Source: UBA6115 sp050952935 (GTDB lineage: Bacteria > Bacillota > Clostridia > Christensenellales > Aristaeellaceae). Taken from it: a DNA stretch of 64,000 nucleotides. The notes below the pieces were generated by a model. That model was not told the origin of the DNA, searched no databases, and saw nothing but the letters and a program-made list of their open reading frames with translations. A program made the position numbers and the translations under genes. Numbering within the stretch: the stretch's first letter is position 1; each line of letters begins with the position of its first letter. Below, in pieces: positions 23,401 through 31,295 of this stretch. The stretch covers positions 682,001 through 746,000 of the forward strand of contig JBMNLS010000001.1 of NCBI GenBank assembly GCA_050952935.1, given 5' to 3'.

Positions 23401-25087
23401 GAACCAGCTGACCTCCAGTATGGACGAGGGAGCGTTGACGGAATATGTCGCGCTGCTGACCCAGATCCAGTCCCTGCTGGACAGCGGAATGTCGGAATCC
23501 GAGGTGCAGGCCATGTTCCCGGATATTGATTTCTCCTCCGCGCTGGAGCAGCTGGCCGCAATTCAGACCTACCTGAACCAGAACAAATGGGACACCAACC
23601 TGACCAGCCTGAACGAGATGTTCGGTGAGGCTGTCGGCGAGGAAGTCCTGAAGATCACCACCGATCTGGACATGACCGGAGCGCAGGCCCGCTGGAATGA
23701 ATGGGCCAGCAATCCCGGCGCGATCACCACGGATGCGGTCATTCAGGGATATACGGAAGCGGAGAACGCGACCAAACAGCAGCCGCTGGTGGATGCCTTT
23801 GTGGCGAAGTACACCGAGCAGCCGGAAGGCGCGGACAAGTCTTCGCTTACGCCTGCCGGGCTGGTGGCCTATGTGCAGACCTATGCGGAAGCCACCACGG
23901 GCACTGATGTGTCCGGGCTGAATCCCACCAATGTGACCGCCATGGTCAGCGCCTACAAGGAACTGGCATCCGGCACTGACGTCACCCAGCTGAAGCCCAG
24001 CGAGATCACGGCCTATGTGTTCAAATACCTGGAGGACAACAAGGTCGATACCACCGGGCTGACGCCGGAAGCGGTGACGGCCTTCGTCATGGCCTATGAG
24101 GAGGTCACTGGCGGCGCTTCCACCGCTGCCCTGAAGCCCTCTGATGTAGTTGGCCTGATCACCAAATACGCTGAAGCCGAAAATGTGGATGTGTCTGCGC
24201 TGACCTCCGCCCAGGTGGAAGGCATCGTGACCAAGTTCGCCGAGGCGACTGGTTGTGACAAGTCCGAGCTCCTCCGGGAGTTCACTGCCTACATCACGGA
24301 ATACAAGGAAGCCGCAGGCGTGAAGAAGCCCACCCTGAACATGCAGGTGGGCCTGTCCGGGTATGATCTGCTGGCTTACCGCCGCTGGCTGCGGAACAAC
24401 AAGGTCGAGGTGGAAGGCGTCGTCCGGCTGTCTGAAGTGTATGAAGACCCCAGCGGAGTGCTGGGCGAGTCCGGGGTGAAATACTGGAAGGACGGCGAAG
24501 AGATCCCTGTCACCGCTGTCACCTCCGACATGCTCCGGCCCGAGGATGTGGCCATCCTGGACAAGGACGGTACCATGCACATCCTGCTGACCACGGAGAT
24601 CACCGGCGCACCGGAAGCCATCGCGGAAATGCGCGAGCAGGTCGCCGAAGTGGATCAGCTGGGTATGACCGCAATCGGCACCGCCCTGACGGGCATCATG
24701 CCCAAATCCCTGATGGATTATATTGACGCTGCCGAACAGCGGATCAAGAATGCCAAGGGCGACCTGGATCAGTGGTACAACTTCATCTACGGCGGCAACG
24801 AAGGCATCATGCGGACGCTGAACCAGTCCATGATCAACGACTTCGATCCGGAGAATGTGGCCCAGCTGGCTACCTACGTTTCCGAGGTTGTCACCGCCAT
24901 CCAGAAGCGGTCAGGAGGTCGGCCAGGAGGATATCGACAACCTGAAGAAGATCCTGCAGTTCGTGCAGGACTTGGATTCCGTGGGTGTCGGCCAGAATGT
25001 GACCGAAGGCATCGCGGAAGGCATGACCGCCGCCGGATGGGATACCAGCGCAGAAACGTTGGCCACCAACCTGGAGACAGCCATTAA
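20471..25087 (+). CDS. Tape measure protein, N-terminal frame (frameshifted)
   Basis: The frame begins MAETLRELVVALSLDSSNFS, then a long coiled-coil region, then a PhageMin-type domain (VTAPITALGTAAVKASIDYEYAFADVRKT) and hydrophobic segments. Near residues 1105-1290 there are about six degenerate ~30-residue repeats with spaced (L/S)xPxxVxxxVxxYxE patterns. The tape measure sets tail length and is threaded through the tail tube. Homologous reading is lost near 24905, after VVTAIQ, where the sequence continues in the +1 frame (24906-25835). The last ~60 residues of this frame are Arg-rich junk, so the natural protein is probably about 1,790 residues. Confidence 0.9.
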   Translation: MAETLRELVVALSLDSSNFSRNMRTINQQIKEAESTFRLAGAGVQNYEKTIAGTEAKLSMLGQKLTQQQRAVEQYSRALVAANDKLKENYDRHQDYTQRLEQAKARQEDLRFEVEAATYAYENYRDSLGETDSATIAAKQNLERYQEEYADATAEVTKLEGQVKALQKTMQNSADAVSKATTDLNNAKAAVKDTEAEIRRLTEQLYRMQSAWTQAGESLTAISKKCETISKAMTKAGKSLTTHVTAPITALGTAAVKASIDYEYAFADVRKTVDATEEEYNSLSDSVKKMSTEVAASAEEIAEVMSIAGQLGIENEHLAEFTRTMIDLGNSTNLVAADAASEAARFANIMGMSQGQFQNLGSALVDLGNNYATTESEILAMSMRLAGAGKQVGLSEAQILGFATALSSVGIEAQMGGSAFSKALVKMEVASATGGDALEDFAKVSGMTAKQFKALWDSDPAAAFQSFIVGLSKMDEEGESAIATLEEIGIKEVRLRDTLLRSTNATELFSRAQETANRAWRENAALTNEANKRYATTKSRLTNLKNTALMFARQIGDDLNPTIQQIIDKAGELLQKFLSLDKTQRESIVKWAAFAAAVGPVVLVLGKVVGAVGTVTGALGKAFTAIGKFSASVSMAGGGIGGFVKVLASSKVAMVALAAALVYGAVKLVDVASGAKAAREALEGMAKTAKSWKETAAETFYGSSQGLSFFGMSKDDFKRATGNSREWLNGLLDVWSDGKKETNEIVSEWTESFKSLTASTREELTSLKETADQAGYSSVSAQLQADIDTLDSMDKEIARLLKKKQNRKLSERDKVRLQELIDTREAIEVKYHLSAADTDGFDTIRNKVEAEVARAEARGQEVSATVYENAMVAAAEGMSAVNTSLDEQYDKEYALIQLIENSTERQQALDALNAKYNSDRRAAAMEYAQLMADVVMPVWQQDDIQTAKTQVGDLMQLLRQYSAASTDAEKKSFLPQLNQLTSSMDEGALTEYVALLTQIQSLLDSGMSESEVQAMFPDIDFSSALEQLAAIQTYLNQNKWDTNLTSLNEMFGEAVGEEVLKITTDLDMTGAQARWNEWASNPGAITTDAVIQGYTEAENATKQQPLVDAFVAKYTEQPEGADKSSLTPAGLVAYVQTYAEATTGTDVSGLNPTNVTAMVSAYKELASGTDVTQLKPSEITAYVFKYLEDNKVDTTGLTPEAVTAFVMAYEEVTGGASTAALKPSDVVGLITKYAEAENVDVSALTSAQVEGIVTKFAEATGCDKSELLREFTAYITEYKEAAGVKKPTLNMQVGLSGYDLLAYRRWLRNNKVEVEGVVRLSEVYEDPSGVLGESGVKYWKDGEEIPVTAVTSDMLRPEDVAILDKDGTMHILLTTEITGAPEAIAEMREQVAEVDQLGMTAIGTALTGIMPKSLMDYIDAAEQRIKNAKGDLDQWYNFIYGGNEGIMRTLNQSMINDFDPENVAQLATYVSEVVTAIQKRSGGRPGGYRQPEEDPAVRAGLGFRGCRPECDRRHRGRHDRRRMGYQRRNVGHQPGDSH

Positions 25088-25835
25088 CTCCGCACTGATC
25101 ATTAACAGCCCGTCTGAGCGCATGAAGCCCGCTGGTGAATATGTCGCGGCAGGTGTCGGCGCAGGCATGGGCGGATACGACTTTTCTACGGATGCAGCGA
25201 CCCTGGCCACTAATCTGGAAAGCGCCATTACTGCTGCTTTGACCGCTGAATCACTTACCCCATCCGGGACAGGAGCCATGGCCGGGCTGGCTGGCGCACT
25301 GACGGCCTACGACATGAGCGGCGCTGGCACAACGGTTTCTGCCAATGTAAAGAATGCCGTTTCTCGCAGCCTGACCGCCACCAGCCTGAAATCCATCGGA
25401 ACCAATGCTATGGCGGGTCTAAAGGCGGGCATCAACGCGGGGCGCTCCGGAGTGGTCAGCGCCATGCAGTCCGCCGCCCGCGCTGCCGTGAACGCCGCCA
25501 AGAAGGAACTGAAGATTGCTTCTCCTTCGCGTGTGTTCCGGGATGAGATTGGCTCCATGACCATGAAAGGCTTTGGAGAAGGCGTCCTGCAGGAAAGCCG
25601 GGTGCAGGCGCGGACAATCCGCAACGCTGCCCGCTTCCTGACGGGTGAAGCTAAGGAAGGCGCGATTGCCTTCGGGAACAACGACAACCGGAAGACCTAC
25701 AACCAGACGAGCTCCGTCAACCTGTCCGGCAACAATTTCTATGTGCGGGATGAGCAGGATATCCGCTCCCTTGCCATTGAGATCGCCACCCTGACGAAAC
25801 GCCAGCAGCGCGGCAAAAGACTCCGGATGGCCTGA
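24906..25835 (+). pseudogene. Tape measure protein, C-terminal frame after a 1-bp shift
   Basis: This frame continues the tape measure with SGQEVGQEDIDNLKKIL and contains two copies of an ETLATNLETAI-like repeat, then GTNAMAGLKAGI and the conserved IASPSRVFRDEIGSMTMKGF, typical of tape-measure C-termini. One extra base (an A at 24905 or 24906) explains the break. It could be a true mutation, a sequencing or assembly error, or less likely a programmed shift. If real, it would cripple tail assembly. Confidence 0.8.
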
Positions 25836-25841
25836 TTTAAC

Positions 25842-25866
25842 TTGACTTTCAGGGCAGGCAGAGTGA
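25842..25866 (+). promoter_or_regulatory. Shared promoter-like element, copy 2 (upstream of DUF4314 gene)
   Basis: TTGACTTT, 10 bp ending GGC, then AGAGTGA, followed by GTAAT. It matches the copies at 4040-4064 and 45068-45092 at the same spacing. It lies 36 bp before the DUF4314 start and would permit its expression independently of the late operon. Confidence 0.55.
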
Positions 25867-25901
25867 GTAATACTGCTACCCCAACGGAAGGAGGAATCAC
25901 C

Positions 25902-26138
25902 ATGGGATTCATGATGCAGATCAGGCCGGAGGTGCTGAAAAAGCTCCGGGAGGATTACCCGACCGGATGCCGCGTGGAACTTGTTCAGATGTTTGAGGAA
26001 CCGCGCAAGGACACGGTTCCCGGACTGACCGGAGAGGTCATGTTCGTGGATGACGCGGGCGGCATTCATGTCGCCTGGTCGAACGGCTCGACCCTCGCGG
26101 CGATCCACGGCATCGACGTCATCCGCAGAATCGACTGA
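25902..26138 (+). CDS. DUF4314 small protein
   Basis: This 78-residue protein matches the DUF4314 pattern by eye: RPEVLKKLREDYPTGCRVELV, PGLTGEVMFVDDAGGIHVAW and a C-terminal LAAIHGIDVIRRI. The fold is a small SH3-like barrel of unknown role, frequent in clostridial mobile elements. AAGGAGG precedes the ATG at 25902. A hairpin follows the stop, so it is a single-gene unit inside the tail module. Confidence 0.8.
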   Translation: MGFMMQIRPEVLKKLREDYPTGCRVELVQMFEEPRKDTVPGLTGEVMFVDDAGGIHVAWSNGSTLAAIHGIDVIRRID

Positions 26139-26153
26139 TCACAATCAACCGCC

Positions 26154-26183
26154 AAAGGGCCACCCGTCAAAAGGTGGCCTTTT
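26154..26183 (+). terminator. Hairpin terminator after DUF4314 gene
   Basis: GGCCACC (26158-26164) pairs with GGTGGCC (26173-26179), extended by partly paired A/T arms and followed by TTTT. It may terminate the DUF4314 transcript. Confidence 0.6.
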
Positions 26184-26203
26184 GACGTCTTTGGAGGGAT
26201 ACC

Positions 26204-26902
26204 ATGCAGGACTATTTTCTCTGGAATGGGGTGGACTGCCGCACCTACGGCGTCCACGTGACGGAGCAGCCACCCATCACCATTCCACTGGAGCGGAGCA
26301 CCCAGACCAATGTGCCCGGCAGGCCGGGGAGCCTGACGCAGCTGGAAGGCGAAGACGTCTACGACGATATGATCCTGACAGCCACCTGCTTTATCTCTGA
26401 TCCGGCGCTGATCCCTGCCATCGCCGCCTGGCTGAAGGGCAGCGGCACGGTGACCTTTGCCAACCGGACGGGCGGCTACTACAAAGCGCGGATCGCCAAC
26501 CAGATCCCTTTTGAAAAGGTGCTCCGGGGCAATCCGCACTGTACCTTTGCGGTTAACTTCCGCTGCTATCCGTTCTTCTATGCCGATGCCGCCGCTGACA
26601 TCACGATCACCACATCCGGGACGGTCATCACGAATCCGGGAAGCGTGTATTCTGAGCCGATCCTGACGGTCACAGGCTCCGGGAATATCACGCTCATGGT
26701 CGGCATGACCATTGTGGAACTGGAAAACATCTCCGGGAGCATCGTCATTGATTCCGTGCTGCAGGAAGCTTACCAGGGCACCACCCTGATGAACGACCAT
26801 ATGAACGGCGAGTTCCCAGTGCTGAAGCCCGGAGCGAATGCCATCAGCTGGACTGGCACGGTGACGAAGGTGGTTGTCAGGCCGAATTGGCGATATTTAT
26901 AA
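26204..26902 (+). CDS. Distal tail protein (Dit-like)
   Basis: This 232-residue protein starts MQDYFLWNGVDCRTYGVHVTE and has the N-terminal barrel and C-terminal galectin-like organisation of siphoviral Dit proteins (RCYPFFYADAA, then YSEPILTVTGSG). It forms the hexameric hub joining the tail tube to the tip. Its place between tape measure and tail endopeptidase is the standard one. Confidence 0.87.
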   Translation: MQDYFLWNGVDCRTYGVHVTEQPPITIPLERSTQTNVPGRPGSLTQLEGEDVYDDMILTATCFISDPALIPAIAAWLKGSGTVTFANRTGGYYKARIANQIPFEKVLRGNPHCTFAVNFRCYPFFYADAAADITITTSGTVITNPGSVYSEPILTVTGSGNITLMVGMTIVELENISGSIVIDSVLQEAYQGTTLMNDHMNGEFPVLKPGANAISWTGTVTKVVVRPNWRYL

Positions 26903-26913
26903 CGGTTCCTGCC

Positions 26914-26942
26914 TTCCAAATCCTGAAAATCCATGCTATATT
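26914..26942 (+). promoter_or_regulatory. Possible promoter of the GIY-YIG/DUF4180 cargo pair
   Basis: TTCCAA (26914-26919), 17 bp, then TATATT (26937-26942), upstream of the cargo genes. The -35 match is weak. Confidence 0.35.
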
Positions 26943-26992
26943 GGTATTGGCCATTAGGCCGACAACTCGGAATTTAAAAAGGAGTCATAAGA

Positions 26993-27337
26993 ATGATGAA
27001 CAACGAGCAGAAAAAAGCTCTCAGGGAACAATATGAGCAAAGAAAACCGGACATGGGTATCGTGTGCTGGAAAAGCGGCGACCGGATGTGGATTGCCAAA
27101 TCGAAGGATGCCAAGGCGGATTACAACAGCACTTCCTTTCAGCTCAAGCTCGGCTCGTGGCCGAATCGGGAAATGCAGAGAGCGTATAACGCCGATCCCG
27201 ATTCATTTGAATGGAGCCTGCTTAAAAAGCTGGATTACAAGGAGCGGGACGAAGACCACAGCGAGGATCTGGAACTTCTGTACATGATGGTCATGGAAGA
27301 ATACCCAGCTGCCGAAAAAATGAAACCGGGGAAATAG
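26993..27337 (+). CDS. GIY-YIG-nuclease-like cargo protein
   Basis: The 114-residue protein contains GIVCWKSGDRMWIAKSKDAK, SFQLKLGSWPNREMQRAYN and SFEWSLLKKLDYKE, which follow the strand-helix layout of stand-alone GIY-YIG proteins. The GIY and YIG motifs are not intact (GIV and IAK), and the usual Arg after the second motif is unclear, so nuclease activity is doubtful. AAAGGAG precedes the start. It lies with a DUF4180 gene between Dit and the tail endopeptidase, a cargo position. Confidence 0.6.
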   Translation: MMNNEQKKALREQYEQRKPDMGIVCWKSGDRMWIAKSKDAKADYNSTSFQLKLGSWPNREMQRAYNADPDSFEWSLLKKLDYKERDEDHSEDLELLYMMVMEEYPAAEKMKPGK

Positions 27338-27351
27338 ACGGAGGAATGAAA

Positions 27352-27714
27352 GTGAACATAGAGAAAATCGAAAAGAACGGCGTTATCTGTGCAGCAGTAC
27401 GCAGTAAAGAGCCGGTAATCACGGATTCACAGTCTGCCATCGACCTGCTGATGACAGCAAAGTATGAAACCGGAACAAAGGATATCGTGATCGATAAGAA
27501 ACTTATAACTGAGGACTTCTTTATCCTCAGTTCCGGGCTTGCGGGAGAGATTCTCCAAAAGTATATCAACTATGGAGGACGGATCGCTATCTACGGCGAT
27601 TATTCGCATTACACCAGCAAGCCGCTGCATGACTTTATCTATGAGAGCAACAAGGGACATGATGTGTTTTTCGTCGCGACGGAGGATGAAGCAGTGGATT
27701 GTCTGTGTCGATAA
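27352..27714 (+). CDS. DUF4180 domain protein
   Basis: This ~120-residue protein has the DUF4180 core: ITEDFFILSSGLAGEILQKY, then INYGGRIAIYGDYSHYTSK, then DFIYESNKGHDVFFV. The domain has no known function but often stands next to GIY-YIG-like or regulatory genes. The GTG at 27352 is better spaced from GGAGGA than the ATG at 27346. It forms a two-gene cargo unit with the preceding gene. Confidence 0.8.
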   Translation: MNIEKIEKNGVICAAVRSKEPVITDSQSAIDLLMTAKYETGTKDIVIDKKLITEDFFILSSGLAGEILQKYINYGGRIAIYGDYSHYTSKPLHDFIYESNKGHDVFFVATEDEAVDCLCR

Positions 27715-27794
27715 ATTCCAGTTTTCCGAGATGAATAACAATCCTGCGTCGCATCACGCGGCGCTTTCTTTTTACCCTTTTGGAGGTGATCCCC

Positions 27795-30700
27795 ATGATC
27801 TGCGTCTATCCCGCCGACTGTACCGACTTCTCCACCAATGGCAACGGTACGCTTGCTCCGCTGTCGGCGGAGGTGACGGAAACGCTGAACGGCGAATACG
27901 AACTGACGCTGGTGCATCCCATTGATGAAGCCGGGAAATGGCAGCGGTTGGTGGAGGGTTGTATCCTCCGGGCACCTGTGCCTGCCGCCATGACGCCCCG
28001 CGTGAACTTCACCGCGCCGGGGGACGACAACCGGACGGAGGTCTGGCGGGTCAACACGGACTTCTCTGGCGCGGAAACCCGGAAAGGCACCCTGCGCCTG
28101 CGCTCCGGGCCAGGCACCAAATATAAGGTGCTGGCGACCTATAAGAACGGTTCCTTTGTGCAGGTCATCGCCAAGGCCAATAGCAGCTGGTACGAGGTGA
28201 CCGCCCCTGACGGAAAGCACGGGTACATGTCCACCACCTACCTGGTGCTGGATCATACAGAAGGCTCCGCGTCCGAGGCGACCTCCTCCGTGGTGGAATC
28301 CCGGCAGCTGCGGGATCAGCCCTTCCGCATTTACCGGGTTGTGCCGGAGCTCGATAAGATCACGGTTTACGCCCGGCATGTGTTCTATGACCTGCTCGAC
28401 AATATGATCAAATCCTACAAGCCCTCATCCTCTGCGGTGGGGGCTTCTGTTGTGCAGACCATTTCTTCCTCCTGCCTGTCGGAGCACGACTTCACCTTCT
28501 ATTCCGACCTGGACAGCCGGGCCGAGGATGTGGAGTTCGAGAACTGCAATCCCGTGGATGCCCTGCTGGGCGAAGGCGGTGTGGTCGAAAAGTACACGGG
28601 GGAACTTACCCGCGACTGGTGGGACGTGTATGTGGTGAAACGCGTCGGTCAGGACAGCAACGTGCAGATCAGGCAGGCCAAGAATCTGCTGGGAATCAGC
28701 TATGACATTGATCTGACGGATGTGGTCACCCGGATCATGCCGACTGGCGAGGATGCGGACGGCAACGTGCTGTACCTGCCGGAACTGTTCATCGATAGTC
28801 CGCTCATCGGCAGCTATACCCATCCGAAGTGGATTCACCTGGCTGTGTCGGAAGCCAAGGAGAAGACCGACGGCGACGACACGAAGACCAAGGAACAGTG
28901 CTATGTGGAGATGCGCTCCCAGGCGCAGGCGCAGTTTGACGCAGGCTGCGATACGCCGACCGTCACCCTGAACGTGGACTTCATCAACTGTGCGGATACT
29001 GAGGAATACCGGGAGTACGGCTTCCTGCAGAACATCTACCTGGGCGATGCCGTCCGGGTAGTCGCTCCTCGGATCGGGGTGTGGGTGTCCATGCGGATGA
29101 CGCAGTACACCTACGACTGCCTGACGAAGAAGTACACCCAGATGACGCTGGGCACCGTGGCGGATACGGTGGAAGGCAATACGATCTCCGCCCGTCAGCT
29201 TCCCAGCGGCATCATCACCGGGAGCAAGCTGGCGATCAACTCCGTGGGCACTGGGCAGCTGCAGAGCGGCTCGGTCGGCTCTGTGCAGATCCAGATGGCG
29301 GCGATTGAAACGGCTCACATCCAAGACGCCGCCATCAGCAAGGCAAAAATCGGTGAAGCTGCTGTGGGAACGGCCCAGATCGAGGATGCTGCCATCATCC
29401 GGGCAAAGATAGCCCAGGGCGCTATCGGTTCTGCCCAGATCGATGATGCTTCCATCACCCGCGCCAAGATCGGTGAAGCGGCCATCGGCGCAGCCCAGAT
29501 TGAGGATGGCGTGATAACTTCCGCGAAGATCGGCGCGGGAGAAATCCAGACCGCCAACATCCATGACGCGGCGATCACAACGGCGAAGATCACGGACGGC
29601 GCTGTCAAAAACGCGAAGATTGAGAACGGCGCGATTGACACCGCAAAGATCGCTGATGCCGCTATTACAAACGCGAAGATCGGCGGCGCAGCCATTGGCA
29701 CGGCAAACATTCAGGATGGTGCCATTGTGCGGGCCAAAATCCTCGATGGCGAAATTGTCACCGCGAAGATTGCCGACCTGGCCGTAACCGGAGCAAAGAT
29801 CGCAGACCTGGCCGTTACGACCGCCAAGATTGCGCAGGCGGCAATCACCAACGCTCAGATCGCAAACGCCGCCGTTGACACAGCGCAGATCGCTCTTGGC
29901 GCGATTACCGCTGCCCTGATTGCCCAGGGCGCTGTGGGCACTGCCCAGATCGCGGATGCCAGCATCACGGACGCAAAGATCGTAGAGCTCACCGCCAATA
30001 AGATCAACGCGGGCACACTTTCCGTGGAGCGCCTGATCATCCGGGGAAACAACCAGTCCCTGATCTACGCCATCAACAACATGGGCCAGCTTGTTTCGGC
30101 GGAGGTCGATACCATTGACGGCTATGTGCTGACTCAAAGAACGATTACTGCGGACAAGATTGTGACGCACAGCATCACTGCCAACGAACTGGCCGCGCAT
30201 ACGATCACCGCGAATGAAATCCTGGCCGGAACGATCACGGGCAACGAGATCGCAGCCGCTACCATCGAGGGCAGCAACATCAAGGCCGGGACGCTGACCA
30301 CATCCCATGTGGCTGCGGACTTTGGGCAGTCCCTGGATCTTTCCAGCAATCAGAGCGTGGCCATCAGTGTAGAACGGGCTATGGCCGGGATGGAAGTCGG
30401 CGGCAGGAACTATGTGTTGAACTCAGATTCCGAGAATACAGGTACCGCTGATCTCATCGCTCGATACTCTCTGGCTGAAGCTATGGAGGAAGATGAGAAA
30501 TATACTATTTCCTTGTCCATCTCAATGGAGGATTTGTCGAGGATCACGGTACGCACATCCGACGGAGACAAGGTGCTTGCGACCATTTCACTGGATGATG
30601 TCGGAACCCAGACAGTCAAAACCACATTCACAGCGGAATATGCCAGCGGCAAATCACCGGAGGATAATCCCAGCTATGGCGATATTCTCATCTATCGGGA

Positions 30701-31283
30701 GCCGACAGGCGATACCGATCCCGGCATAACCACCGTTCACTGGGTCAAGCTGGAACGCGGGACACTGGCGACGGATTACACTGCCGCGCCGGAGGACGGC
30801 GAGGCATCCCTGGAACAGAAACTGTCCTCTGTCCGGGCACAGATCAGCAATGAGGGTGACAGTATCAGGCAGGAAGTGCAGGCTACCTATGCCCTGGCCA
30901 GCGATATGTCGCAGGTGAAGACGCAGGTCGGCACTCTGTCTCAGCAGTCCGAGAGCAATTTCACATGGGCAGTGACCCGGATCAATCAGCTGCAGGAAGA
31001 CCTGACCAATGCCCATGAGGCCACCGAAGAGGAACTGGCCATCTTCCGCACCTATATGTCCTTTGATGAAAATGGGCTGGTCATCGGCAAAACCGGAAAC
31101 CCGTTCACCTTCCGTGTCGTGAATGACAGACTGGCCTTCTACATGAACGACACCGAGGTGGCGTACCTGAGCAACAACAAGCTGTACGTCACGCAGGCTG
31201 AGATCCTGTCCAAGCTCATCATTGGTCACTTTGCCTTCGAGCCGCAGACCAACGGCAATCTCTCCCTGATTTATAACGGTTAA
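27795..31283 (+). CDS. Tail-associated endopeptidase / tail spike with SH3 insert and AxI repeat region
   Basis: The 1,162-residue protein starts at the ATG at 27795. Its N-terminus (SAEVTETLNGEYELTLVHPI) is the prophage tail endopeptidase type that forms the tail tip. An SH3b domain is inserted near residues 95-155 (LRLRSGPGTKYKVLATYKNG, with YMSTTYL). Residues ~465-840 are a long run of short A-x-I repeats (AKI, AQI at 9-11 residue steps), probably a beta-helix-like shaft. A coiled coil and a C-terminal domain follow. It likely contacts and locally opens the cell wall. Confidence 0.88.
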   Translation: MICVYPADCTDFSTNGNGTLAPLSAEVTETLNGEYELTLVHPIDEAGKWQRLVEGCILRAPVPAAMTPRVNFTAPGDDNRTEVWRVNTDFSGAETRKGTLRLRSGPGTKYKVLATYKNGSFVQVIAKANSSWYEVTAPDGKHGYMSTTYLVLDHTEGSASEATSSVVESRQLRDQPFRIYRVVPELDKITVYARHVFYDLLDNMIKSYKPSSSAVGASVVQTISSSCLSEHDFTFYSDLDSRAEDVEFENCNPVDALLGEGGVVEKYTGELTRDWWDVYVVKRVGQDSNVQIRQAKNLLGISYDIDLTDVVTRIMPTGEDADGNVLYLPELFIDSPLIGSYTHPKWIHLAVSEAKEKTDGDDTKTKEQCYVEMRSQAQAQFDAGCDTPTVTLNVDFINCADTEEYREYGFLQNIYLGDAVRVVAPRIGVWVSMRMTQYTYDCLTKKYTQMTLGTVADTVEGNTISARQLPSGIITGSKLAINSVGTGQLQSGSVGSVQIQMAAIETAHIQDAAISKAKIGEAAVGTAQIEDAAIIRAKIAQGAIGSAQIDDASITRAKIGEAAIGAAQIEDGVITSAKIGAGEIQTANIHDAAITTAKITDGAVKNAKIENGAIDTAKIADAAITNAKIGGAAIGTANIQDGAIVRAKILDGEIVTAKIADLAVTGAKIADLAVTTAKIAQAAITNAQIANAAVDTAQIALGAITAALIAQGAVGTAQIADASITDAKIVELTANKINAGTLSVERLIIRGNNQSLIYAINNMGQLVSAEVDTIDGYVLTQRTITADKIVTHSITANELAAHTITANEILAGTITGNEIAAATIEGSNIKAGTLTTSHVAADFGQSLDLSSNQSVAISVERAMAGMEVGGRNYVLNSDSENTGTADLIARYSLAEAMEEDEKYTISLSISMEDLSRITVRTSDGDKVLATISLDDVGTQTVKTTFTAEYASGKSPEDNPSYGDILIYREPTGDTDPGITTVHWVKLERGTLATDYTAAPEDGEASLEQKLSSVRAQISNEGDSIRQEVQATYALASDMSQVKTQVGTLSQQSESNFTWAVTRINQLQEDLTNAHEATEEELAIFRTYMSFDENGLVIGKTGNPFTFRVVNDRLAFYMNDTEVAYLSNNKLYVTQAEILSKLIIGHFAFEPQTNGNLSLIYNG

Positions 31284-31295
31284 TGAGGTGATTCC

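Noticed and set aside
28425..30308. 627-codon leftward open frame with a regular Asp/Leu repeat
   Set aside because: It mirrors the A-x-I repeats of the tail endopeptidase and is a codon-regularity artefact.
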